Assembly (NCBI GenBank): GCA_964415245.1
Contig: CAYQAJ010000298.1
Span: forward strand, 1 to 6,407
Source of the DNA: CAYQAJ01 sp964415245
GTDB taxonomy: Bacteria; Planctomycetota; Planctomycetia; Pirellulales; Pirellulaceae
Length of the DNA: 6,407 bases
Direction: 5' to 3'
Shown: piece after piece, positions 1-5,667 of the stretch
Layout of the letters: each line of letters starts with the position of its first letter
Position numbering within the stretch: the stretch's first letter is position 1
Position numbers and translations under genes: made by a program
The notes under the pieces: model-generated
Databases searched by the model: none
The model's input: the letters and a program-made list of their open reading frames with translations, nothing else
Told to the model about the DNA's origin: nothing

Positions 1-1525
1 GCGAAGCGGCCTGACTTTCCACGTTGTGCATTCGTTGGGCCGCATCGAGTTGCTGTTGGGCGAGCGCGTCCCTGGCCGCTTCCAGTTCGGATCTCTCGCC
101 GTCGAGCTGCGAACGAACCGTATCGAGCTGGGCGCGCTGGTTCTCAAGCTCCTCGCGCCATTGTGCTAGCGCTTCCCGGTCAGAATCCAGTTGTTTTCGC
201 TTCTCTTCGAGCTCGGCAAGCCCCCGCTCCCGCTGGGCACGCGCTTCGTCTTGCTGTGACGAATCGGTTGCGGCTGCCGTCTCGTCGCTGACGAGCTCTT
301 TGGCGGCGCTCGCCTGTTGGGCGCGCAAGTCCTCCAGTTGTTCGTCGCGGTGAGCAAGCTCGCTCTCCAAGCTGGCACGCCGGTCGTTCCAGGCGGCAGT
401 TTGTTGGCTGTGCGCCTGGCTCAGCGCCTCCAGGTCGGTCTGGACCTTCTCGAGTTCGGCCTCCACGCGGGCAAGTTGCTCCGATCGAGCGGTCAACCGG
501 TCGGCCTGCTGGTCCAATTCCTGGCGCAGCCGTTCGACCTCGGCCTCGGCGGCCTCCACCTTGGCGGCCTCCGCCCGGGCGGCCTCCGCCCTAGCAGCGG
601 CTCGCTCGGCGGAAAGTCGATCGTCCAGAAGTTTGGCCATCGCGACCGGATCGACGGTCTCGCGCGACTGGGCCGCTCTGTTGTCCCCATCGTAGTTGCC
701 GCCATCATCGTCCTGGGCGCGAGCGCCCGAGTCGCCGGCGTCCGACTCCTGCCCCTGTTCGTCGACTGACGCGCCGCCCTTGAGCAAACGAACTCCCGGA
801 TCGCGCGACCGTTTCGAGGTCCGCAGAAACGCCAGCTCGATCTTGCCGAGCTTCACCTTCTGGCCGACGGGAAGAACCCCTGCCTCCACGTCCTGCCCGT
901 TGAGCCGCGTATGGTTGCGGCTCAACAGATCGATCACCCACAGATTCCCGTCTTGCCAATAGAGCACGCAGTGGCAGGCGGAGACCAAATCGTGCTTGAT
1001 CCGCAGCAGGCTGGGCGGCGTGCGCCCCACCAGCGTCAGTTGGCCCCGCAGTCGCCTCTTCACGGCGTCGTGTCCCTTGTACGAAAGACTCACCACCGGA
1101 AAGGGGGGCTGGGCGGTCCCCAACTCGTCCAACTCGGGTCGTTCGTCGTCGTCGACAACCGGTTCGGCGAGACTGGCCGAAATCTGGTATTGCCCGATGT
1201 AGATCGATTCGCCGCGCGGCAGCCAACCGTGGAACAGGCTTTCCTCGGGCTTGGGGGCGGTCAGGTCGAGGCAATAGATGCCCGAGTCCGTCGCGTGGAA
1301 ATACGCGGCCCGGGCGGCCATGTCGGGAAGATACACTTCGGACGACTCATGAGAGCCGACGCGTGCAAACGGCTTGTTGACGATGAGCGACGCCTGCCCG
1401 TCAGGTCCCCTGACGGTGACCATCATGCGTTGCCCGCACCAGTATTGCGGCTCACTCGACACGGCGCACCCCGACCGTCGTGGAGCCTCGCGACCTGGGC
1501 TTTTGACCCACGACTCGGACGGCAT
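1..1525 (-). CDS. Tandem FHA-domain protein with long coiled coil (C-terminus outside the window)
   Basis: The minus-strand frame is open from base 1525 to base 1, with no stop, so the C-terminus is missing. Numbered from ATG 1525, residues about 48-92 form a first FHA-like segment (FARVGSHESSEVYLPD). It keeps the R-x-G-S pattern but lacks the S-x-x-H and N-G signatures, so it looks degenerate. Residues about 150-225 form a canonical FHA domain: G167-R168, the SACHC block with H185, WVIDL, then SRNHTRLNG (S202-G210). FHA domains bind phosphothreonine peptides. An acidic linker follows (EQGQESDAGDSGARAQDDD). From about residue 300 to the window edge, Ala/Glu/Gln/Arg-rich heptads predict a long coiled coil. 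No signal peptide or membrane segment is visible, so it is probably cytoplasmic in the part seen. Start choice is uncertain: alternatives are GTG 1462 (before SSEPQYWCGQR) and ATG 1426 (MMVTVRGPDG). None has a well-placed Shine-Dalgarno site, and coding character is clearest from about 1462 inward. The role is unknown; a phospho-dependent scaffold is plausible. Confidence 0.8.
   Translation of the reverse strand, partial: MPSESWVKSPGREAPRRSGCAVSSEPQYWCGQRMMVTVRGPDGQASLIVNKPFARVGSHESSEVYLPDMAARAAYFHATDSGIYCLDLTAPKPEESLFHGWLPRGESIYIGQYQISASLAEPVVDDDERPELDELGTAQPPFPVVSLSYKGHDAVKRRLRGQLTLVGRTPPSLLRIKHDLVSACHCVLYWQDGNLWVIDLLSRNHTRLNGQDVEAGVLPVGQKVKLGKIELAFLRTSKRSRDPGVRLLKGGASVDEQGQESDAGDSGARAQDDDGGNYDGDNRAAQSRETVDPVAMAKLLDDRLSAERAAARAEAARAEAAKVEAAEAEVERLRQELDQQADRLTARSEQLARVEAELEKVQTDLEALSQAHSQQTAAWNDRRASLESELAHRDEQLEDLRAQQASAAKELVSDETAAATDSSQQDEARAQRERGLAELEEKRKQLDSDREALAQWREELENQRAQLDTVRSQLDGERSELEAARDALAQQQLDAAQRMHNVESQAAS
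548..592 (-). repeat. Three in-frame 15-bp tandem repeats in the coiled-coil region
   Basis: On the plus strand three 15-base units start at 548, 563 and 578, each beginning GGCGGCCTCC and varying only in the last five bases. They lie in frame in the FHA/coiled-coil gene and encode three near-identical five-residue steps of the type A-R/K-A/V-E-A, at the start of the predicted coiled coil. Because the unit is a multiple of three, copy-number change would keep the frame. Confidence 0.8.
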
Positions 1526-2195
1526 GAATGCGAGGCATAAGCCTCCACACTACCGCGCCATCGGGTTGAACACAAACGGTGGGTCCAACTGGTCTGTGCC
1601 TCGGAAATGCCCAAAAACACCGCCCGAACGGTGAAATTGGGCGAGCGGCGGTGGGTTGTCACGTCTTGCAGCGAGACGCCACTCTCCCGTCGAGCGAGTA
1701 ACCGAGCTCGCCGCGATTCGGCGAACGGTGCCCGCTCGCTGAAGGCCTTCCGTTTACGGCCAACGCGGCGGCTAACGAGGCGGCCACCGCTTCGCCCAGT
1801 GCACCCGCCACGAACCGCCGTCTATCTGAGCCAAGCGGCGGTACCCCCTCGTTCGGCGGAGGTGTCAGTTGTGCCGGTGGCGTGGCGAGGTACTCGTGCG
1901 AACATTGTGCTGAATGTGCGGCCCACCGCCGCGTAACTGGTTCCTTTTACCTCGCCAGTCCGGAATTCGAAGGCGCTCTGCGAGTCCCCGCCCCAAACTC
2001 GTTGCCTATGCTGCTTGCGCCAAAGCCGACGACGGCAAATCGCCGAACTCCCTGAAGGGGCACCACATTCGTTGGCGGAAGCGCCACCCTTATGAGACGG
2101 TGCCCCGGCACAGTGCCCCCTATGGCGCGGTGTTGCGTTTCACCATGCGCGCGGCAGTTTGAGACGCCGCGCCCGACCCAGGAACCAGACGGCCG
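1526..2195. other. Divergent intergenic region, no convincing gene
   Basis: About 670 bases separate the starts of the minus-strand FHA gene and the plus-strand TolC gene, so the region should hold promoters for both. Open frames here give basic, arginine/proline/serine-rich translations without recognisable domains, and I treat them as chance. Small symmetric elements are visible: a 5-bp stem with a 4-base loop at 1532-1545 just ahead of the FHA gene, a 10-bp palindrome GAAGGCCTTC at 1741-1750, and arms GCGCCA/TGGCGC at 2081-2086 and 2123-2128 that enclose a smaller stem (GTGCC/GGCAC, 2100-2111). I could not identify a persuasive -35/-10 pair, tRNA or mobile element. Confidence 0.6.
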
Positions 2196-3806
2196 ATGAC
2201 GACGCGTAGTCGAGCGTGCTTGTGGTGCGTCGTCGCTGCCATCGTACTGGCGGCGGGCCGCACCACCGCCGAGCCGCCGCGGCGGAACGATGATAGGGCG
2301 CACGGGGCCGAATCCGAAGACGCCGACACTGCCATTCGCCGTCTTCCCTCGGTCGAACCATCGCAGCCGTTGCTATTAGCGCGCATCGTCGCTATTCGCC
2401 CAATCGGCTCGGATCTCGCCGTGCGCCCAGGTAGGTCAACGCCCGCAACGCCTGACAACCTGCCGACGTCCGCGCCGCACCATGACGTTCCGATCCTGGC
2501 ATCGCCGACGCAAGGACACGACGGCCATCCGGCGGCGCCGCTGGACGATGCGGCAATGCAATTGCCCGAGCCACCCGACCGGGAAAATCTCGAGGCGGCC
2601 TGGGCTGCGGCCCTGTCATTCGACGACCTGTTGGAGGCAGGGCGGCTGAACTTGTCGGCCGAACAGGAGGAGTTGTCGGCGGCATTCGCGGAGCGGTATC
2701 CGGTGGCCGACCTGCGCGGGTCGTACACGGTTCGCGACAATGAGCCCGCCTTTGCGTTCGAGGCTCCCGGCTTCCTAGCGGCGGGAACCACGTTTCCCTT
2801 TGGTCAGGCCGAGAGCTTCGCCTTTCAAGCGACGGTCAGCCTGCCGCTGTACACCGGGGGGCGAATCGGTCACTCCATCGAAGCCGCTTCCGCCCAAATG
2901 TCGGCCGCCGCGCACAACGTCGACAGCGCCGCGCTGGACCTGAAGCTTCGCGTTGCCGAGACTTACGTGGCGGTCCTCAGCGCCGAGCAGGATGTCGACG
3001 TGGCGCAAGTGCAACTGCGCAGTCTCGAGGCGCACACGCACGACGTCGAAATGCTGCACGACCGAAACCGGGTCCCGCAAAACGATTTGCTGGCCGCGCA
3101 GGTGGCACTGGCCAATGCGCGGCATGAGGCGATTCGCGCCGACAACCAGCTCGATCTTGCGCGTGCCGCCTACAACCGACTGCTGCATCGTGAGTTGACC
3201 GCGGAAGTCGGCCTGGCGCCACTGACCGCCTCCGATTCGTTGATCGACATTGACGACGCGACCGCCGCGGCGCTGGCTCAGCGTCCCGAGCTGTTGCAAG
3301 CGTCCGCGCGGGCCCGCGCCCTGGAGTACCTCGCGCGCAGCATGCGGGCCGCCGATCTTCCGCAAGCCGAGCTGCTGGGGGCTTACACGTTCGAAGAGAA
3401 CCGTTTCCAGTCGCCGGACGGAATCGCTTCGGCCGGCGTGGTGGTCTCGTGGAACCTGGCGGACGGCGGCCGCACCCGCCACCAGGCCGAAGCCATCCGC
3501 CACCGGGCCGAGGCTGCCTGGCGGGGTCGCGCCGACCTGGAGTCGCGCATCCGCCTGGAGGTGCGGCAGGCCTGGTTCGACGTATCGGAGACCCGCCGTC
3601 GTCTCGACGTTACCCGCGAGGCCATGCGCCGCGCCGACGAGAATCTGCGCGTGACCCGCACGCGGTACGGACTGGGGGCGGCGACCAATACCGAGGTGCT
3701 CGATGCCGAGACGCTCCGCACCACGGCCTACCGCAATCATCATCATGCCGCCTACGACGCCGTTATAGCCATGATGCGCTTGCGGAGGGCGACGGGCGAA
3801 CTGTGA
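2196..3806 (+). CDS. TolC-family outer-membrane efflux channel protein
   Basis: This 536-residue protein has the two-repeat layout of the outer membrane efflux protein (TolC) family, which forms the trimeric channel across the outer membrane and periplasm in type I secretion and tripartite efflux. Residues 1-25 look like a Sec signal peptide (hydrophobic CVVAAIVLAA, likely cleavage after TTA). There is no lipobox cysteine, so it is probably not a lipoprotein. Residues about 26-130 are a proline- and charge-rich segment unlike the usual TolC N-terminus. Repeat 1 holds SYTVRDNEPAF (176-186), the strand-turn motif SLPLYTGGRI (215-224) and long helices at about 245-330 with NRVPQNDLL (291-299). 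Repeat 2 holds the matching motif SWNLADGGRTRHQ (418-430) and helices at about 432-530 with YGLGAATNTEVLDAE (491-505). A weak AGGA site sits 12 bases before the ATG. The gene stands alone, but a DevC-like permease lies downstream on the same strand. The substrate cannot be told from sequence; family assignment is firm. Confidence 0.93.
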   Translation: MTTRSRACLWCVVAAIVLAAGRTTAEPPRRNDDRAHGAESEDADTAIRRLPSVEPSQPLLLARIVAIRPIGSDLAVRPGRSTPATPDNLPTSAPHHDVPILASPTQGHDGHPAAPLDDAAMQLPEPPDRENLEAAWAAALSFDDLLEAGRLNLSAEQEELSAAFAERYPVADLRGSYTVRDNEPAFAFEAPGFLAAGTTFPFGQAESFAFQATVSLPLYTGGRIGHSIEAASAQMSAAAHNVDSAALDLKLRVAETYVAVLSAEQDVDVAQVQLRSLEAHTHDVEMLHDRNRVPQNDLLAAQVALANARHEAIRADNQLDLARAAYNRLLHRELTAEVGLAPLTASDSLIDIDDATAAALAQRPELLQASARARALEYLARSMRAADLPQAELLGAYTFEENRFQSPDGIASAGVVVSWNLADGGRTRHQAEAIRHRAEAAWRGRADLESRIRLEVRQAWFDVSETRRRLDVTREAMRRADENLRVTRTRYGLGAATNTEVLDAETLRTTAYRNHHHAAYDAVIAMMRLRRATGEL

Positions 3807-4567
3807 TGCGCCACGCGGCGGCAAATTTGCGGCGAGGTGGCCGAGTGCGCGCGATCGCGTGCGTGGGCGGCCGCGACGGGGCGAACTGCTGTGACGGTCG
3901 CACAGGTTCAGCGACGGGCACATCCCTAACAGAAGGCTCAATCGGAACACGCAATCGCAGACACCCGTAAAGGTTCCAGATTTTCTAAAGCCCGCAATTT
4001 GACCCCCGGGCGTCGTGCCATAGAGTTGCGCTGTAGAGAGAGCGTGTGCATCGCCTGCGGCGTCGGCTTCGCTGGGCGTGGGGTGGCTCAAGGCCAATCA
4101 CATCTTGCGGCACCTGAGTTGCTCGTCGCTCGCGGCTGAGCGCCGACCCCGCGATGGGGGGGGCCAGATCCTCACATTTCCGGCCTCTGTCAGCCGCGAA
4201 CACCTCGGCATCCGCAGGAATCGAGTCCCGGTGCACACGGTCTCTGGTGGAACGCATAAGCCAGTCTTAATGTCTCGTTTTGTAATCTTGTCGGTTTGCT
4301 GACTTTTCGTTTTGTCGATCGGCCGAATTCTCGTGCCCGGTCGCAATGTGAATTCCCGGTTAGTTTGGTTCGTTACCCTTTCGCACTGCGGACTTGCGGC
4401 GATTTCTCGGCCGCGTTACGCGAACTCGTCGGTCTTCTTTTCTCAGGTTCTCTGTCTCAGCAAGTGCGGTCTGGCCGATTGTAATGGCATTGCTTTTGGC
4501 ACTCGGCAATTCGCAGCCGTGTGCCCAGTGCCACTTCGGTGGCCAGGCGCGCACCAAGGATGTGTGC
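3807..4567. other. Long intergenic region upstream of the acyltransferase
   Basis: About 760 bases lie between the TolC stop and the chosen acyltransferase start. No open frame here shows a recognisable domain. Visible items are a 10-bp palindrome GCAAATTTGC at 3821-3830 shortly after the TolC stop, a near-palindrome around CCCGGG at 4001-4014, an eight-G run near 4155, and an AT-richer stretch at about 4250-4330 that is the most likely place for a promoter of the downstream gene. I cannot name a specific -35/-10 pair. No clear intrinsic terminator follows the TolC gene: neither symmetric element is followed by a T-run. A 54-codon frame at 3806-3970 overlaps the TolC stop, but I do not call it as a gene. 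Confidence 0.6.
4556..4560 (+). promoter_or_regulatory. Shine-Dalgarno site of the FeeM-like gene
   Basis: AAGGA lies seven bases before ATG 4568. It is the best-placed ribosome binding site in the window and is the main reason for choosing 4568 over the in-frame upstream ATGs at 4394 and 4484, neither of which has a comparable site. Confidence 0.7.
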
Positions 4568-5362
4568 ATGTCCGGCGTCTTACTTGACCAGGTCTCCTCG
4601 CACTTGCTTGAGGCCGAGTCCGCCCGCGAAGCGAACAATGAGCCCGCAGCAGAACCGGAATGTCTGGTTGCCGCAACGCGGCGGGACCGCGAAGCCGCGT
4701 TTCGGTTGATCTACCACTCGTATGTGCGGGCCGGTTTGCAGGTTCCGAACCGGCACCAGATGCGAGTGACCCCCTACCATCTTCTTCCGTCCACGCCCCT
4801 GTTCATCGCCAAGTTGCGGGCCCAAGTGGTGTCGACGGTGACCCTGATAATCGACGGCGACCTGGGCGTGCCGCTGGAACTGACGTTTCCCGAGGTCGTG
4901 GAAGAGCGCCGCCGGGACGGAATTCTGTTCGGCGAAGTTTCTTGCCTGGCCGACCGCCGCAGCGACTTTCGCCGCTATTTGCCTACCTTCTGCCAGCTCA
5001 CCCGTCTGATGGCCCAGTACGGGCGGCGCCAGGGCGTCCAGCAGCTTCTCGTGGCGGCCCACCCTCGGCACGCACGGTTTTACCGGCGGTACCTGGGCTT
5101 CGATGTCATCAGTGACGTATCAACGTGTTCGCATGTGTGTGACCGGCCGGCTGTGGCACTCTGCCTGGACTTCGATCACGCCCAGCGCACCGGGCATCCC
5201 AAATACGACCAGTTCTTCGGCCGCGCGCTTCCCGCCGAGTCGCTCCGGCCGCAGTCCCTCTCGCTCTCGGAAGAGCTGTATCTAGCCGACCTGATCGACG
5301 CCAGCTTCGAGCACGCGGCCGGGTATGAAGCGAACGCGCGGGAGCTGCTATACGCCGGTTAA
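4568..5362 (+). CDS. FeeM-like N-acyl amino acid synthase family acyltransferase
   Basis: The 264-residue product resembles the FeeM N-acyl amino acid synthase family, which shares a fold with GNAT acetyltransferases and acyl-homoserine-lactone synthases and joins a long acyl chain from acyl-ACP to an amino acid. Visible family traits, numbered from ATG 4568: an N-terminal helix with AAFRLIYHSYVRAGL (43-56); MRVTPYHLLPST (65-76); a beta-hairpin VVSTVTLIIDGDLGVPLE (87-104) typical of the GNAT core; GEVSCLADRR (122-131), whose glutamate is a candidate functional residue; a helix with LTRLMAQYGRRQGVQQLLVAAHPRHARFYRRYLGF (144-178); and VALCLDF (196-202). It has no membrane segment and is probably cytosolic. 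The start at 4568 rests on its Shine-Dalgarno site. The frame stays open upstream to ATG 4394, which would add a 58-residue, signal-like stretch foreign to the family. The gene is followed by a terminator at 5396. Acyl donor and acceptor cannot be read from sequence; related enzymes of the exosortase-associated acyltransferase group are an alternative name for the same fold. Confidence 0.8.
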   Translation: MSGVLLDQVSSHLLEAESAREANNEPAAEPECLVAATRRDREAAFRLIYHSYVRAGLQVPNRHQMRVTPYHLLPSTPLFIAKLRAQVVSTVTLIIDGDLGVPLELTFPEVVEERRRDGILFGEVSCLADRRSDFRRYLPTFCQLTRLMAQYGRRQGVQQLLVAAHPRHARFYRRYLGFDVISDVSTCSHVCDRPAVALCLDFDHAQRTGHPKYDQFFGRALPAESLRPQSLSLSEELYLADLIDASFEHAAGYEANARELLYAG

Positions 5363-5368
5363 CCGGCG
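5353..5368. repeat. 16-bp perfect palindrome spanning the stop codon
   Basis: CGCCGGTTAACCGGCG reads the same on both strands. It is centred between 5360 and 5361 and contains the TAA stop (5360-5362) of the acyltransferase gene. It could be a protein-binding site, a short hairpin at the transcript end, or chance. Confidence 0.85.
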
Positions 5369-5395
5369 ACAGGGCTACAGACAGAATCGAGCGGC

Positions 5396-5426
5396 GCCCC
5401 TTTGTTGACAAGGGGCACTTCTTTTT
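5396..5426 (+). terminator. Intrinsic terminator after the acyltransferase gene
   Basis: A 7-bp perfect stem, GCCCCTT at 5396-5402 with AAGGGGC at 5410-5416, closes a 7-base loop and is followed by ACTTCTTTTT, with five Ts at 5422-5426. It begins 34 bases after the acyltransferase stop and fits rho-independent termination in the plus direction, separating that gene from the permease downstream. The T-run is set back by five bases, so efficiency may be moderate. Confidence 0.7.
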
Positions 5427-5482
5427 GGGCGGCGGGTTCGTGTTGCCCGGCGGACCAAAGCCTGATAGTGTTCCGCCCTCGT

Positions 5483-5546
5483 CACGGCGTCACAGCGGCA
5501 CGGCGGCACAGCGGCACGGCGGCACAGCGGCACGGCGGCACAGCGG
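5483..5546. repeat. GC-rich minisatellite, 16-bp unit made of two 8-bp halves
   Basis: The unit CACAGCGGCACGGCGG occurs three full times (5491-5506, 5507-5522, 5523-5538) plus a half copy (5539-5546), all identical. Each unit is two 8-mers differing at one base (CACAGCGG, CACGGCGG). A degenerate 8-mer CACGGCGT at 5483-5490 precedes them, giving eight 8-mers in all. It lies between genes, after the terminator. It is not a CRISPR array: there are no unique spacers. Slipped-strand copy-number variation is likely. Confidence 0.92.
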
Positions 5547-5620
5547 CCGGTGAGAAGCCCCCCCCTCATAGCCTCTCGGCTGATGGGGAATACCCCTTCA
5601 TTTCACCGGAATAACCGGGA

Positions 5621-5650
5621 TCTCCCCTGAGCGACAGGGCTCTCCCCTGA
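5621..5650 (+). promoter_or_regulatory. Direct repeat pair ahead of the permease gene
   Basis: The 10-mer TCTCCCCTGA occurs at 5621-5630 and again at 5641-5650, starting exactly 20 bases apart, close to two helical turns. The second copy ends 17 bases before the permease ATG. Between and overlapping them, CCCTG (5625-5629) and CAGGG (5635-5639) form a small inverted repeat. The arrangement suits an operator for a regulator binding one DNA face, but no known regulator motif is recognised and this role is inference. Confidence 0.4.
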
Positions 5651-5667
5651 CCTATTCTTGTAATGCT

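Noticed and set aside
911..1540. 209-codon plus-strand open frame opposite the FHA gene
   Set aside because: The minus strand carries clear FHA motifs through the same bases; the plus translation has no recognisable features.
1550..1590. TTGTGT and TAGTGT 17 bases apart on the minus strand as a promoter for the FHA gene
   Set aside because: Only three of six bases match in each element, too weak to claim.
1607..1936. 109-codon plus-strand frame in the divergent intergenic region
   Set aside because: Basic, Arg/Pro/Ser-rich translation without domains, signal peptide or ribosome binding site; typical of chance frames in GC-rich DNA.
2775..4097. 440-codon minus-strand open frame opposite the TolC gene
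   Set aside because: It is the antisense shadow of a GC-rich coding sequence. Its translation is Arg/Gly/Gln-rich without domains, while the opposite strand encodes a full TolC protein.
4190..4250. tRNA-like T-arm (AATCGAGTCC)
   Set aside because: No acceptor, D or anticodon stems can be formed around it.
4495..4512. Possible sigma-54 promoter (TGGCAC followed by an AATT stretch)
   Set aside because: The -24 half matches, but the required GC of the -12 element is absent at the right spacing.
5483..5546. CRISPR-like array
   Set aside because: The repeats are directly adjacent with no unique spacers and no cas genes in the window, so this is a minisatellite.
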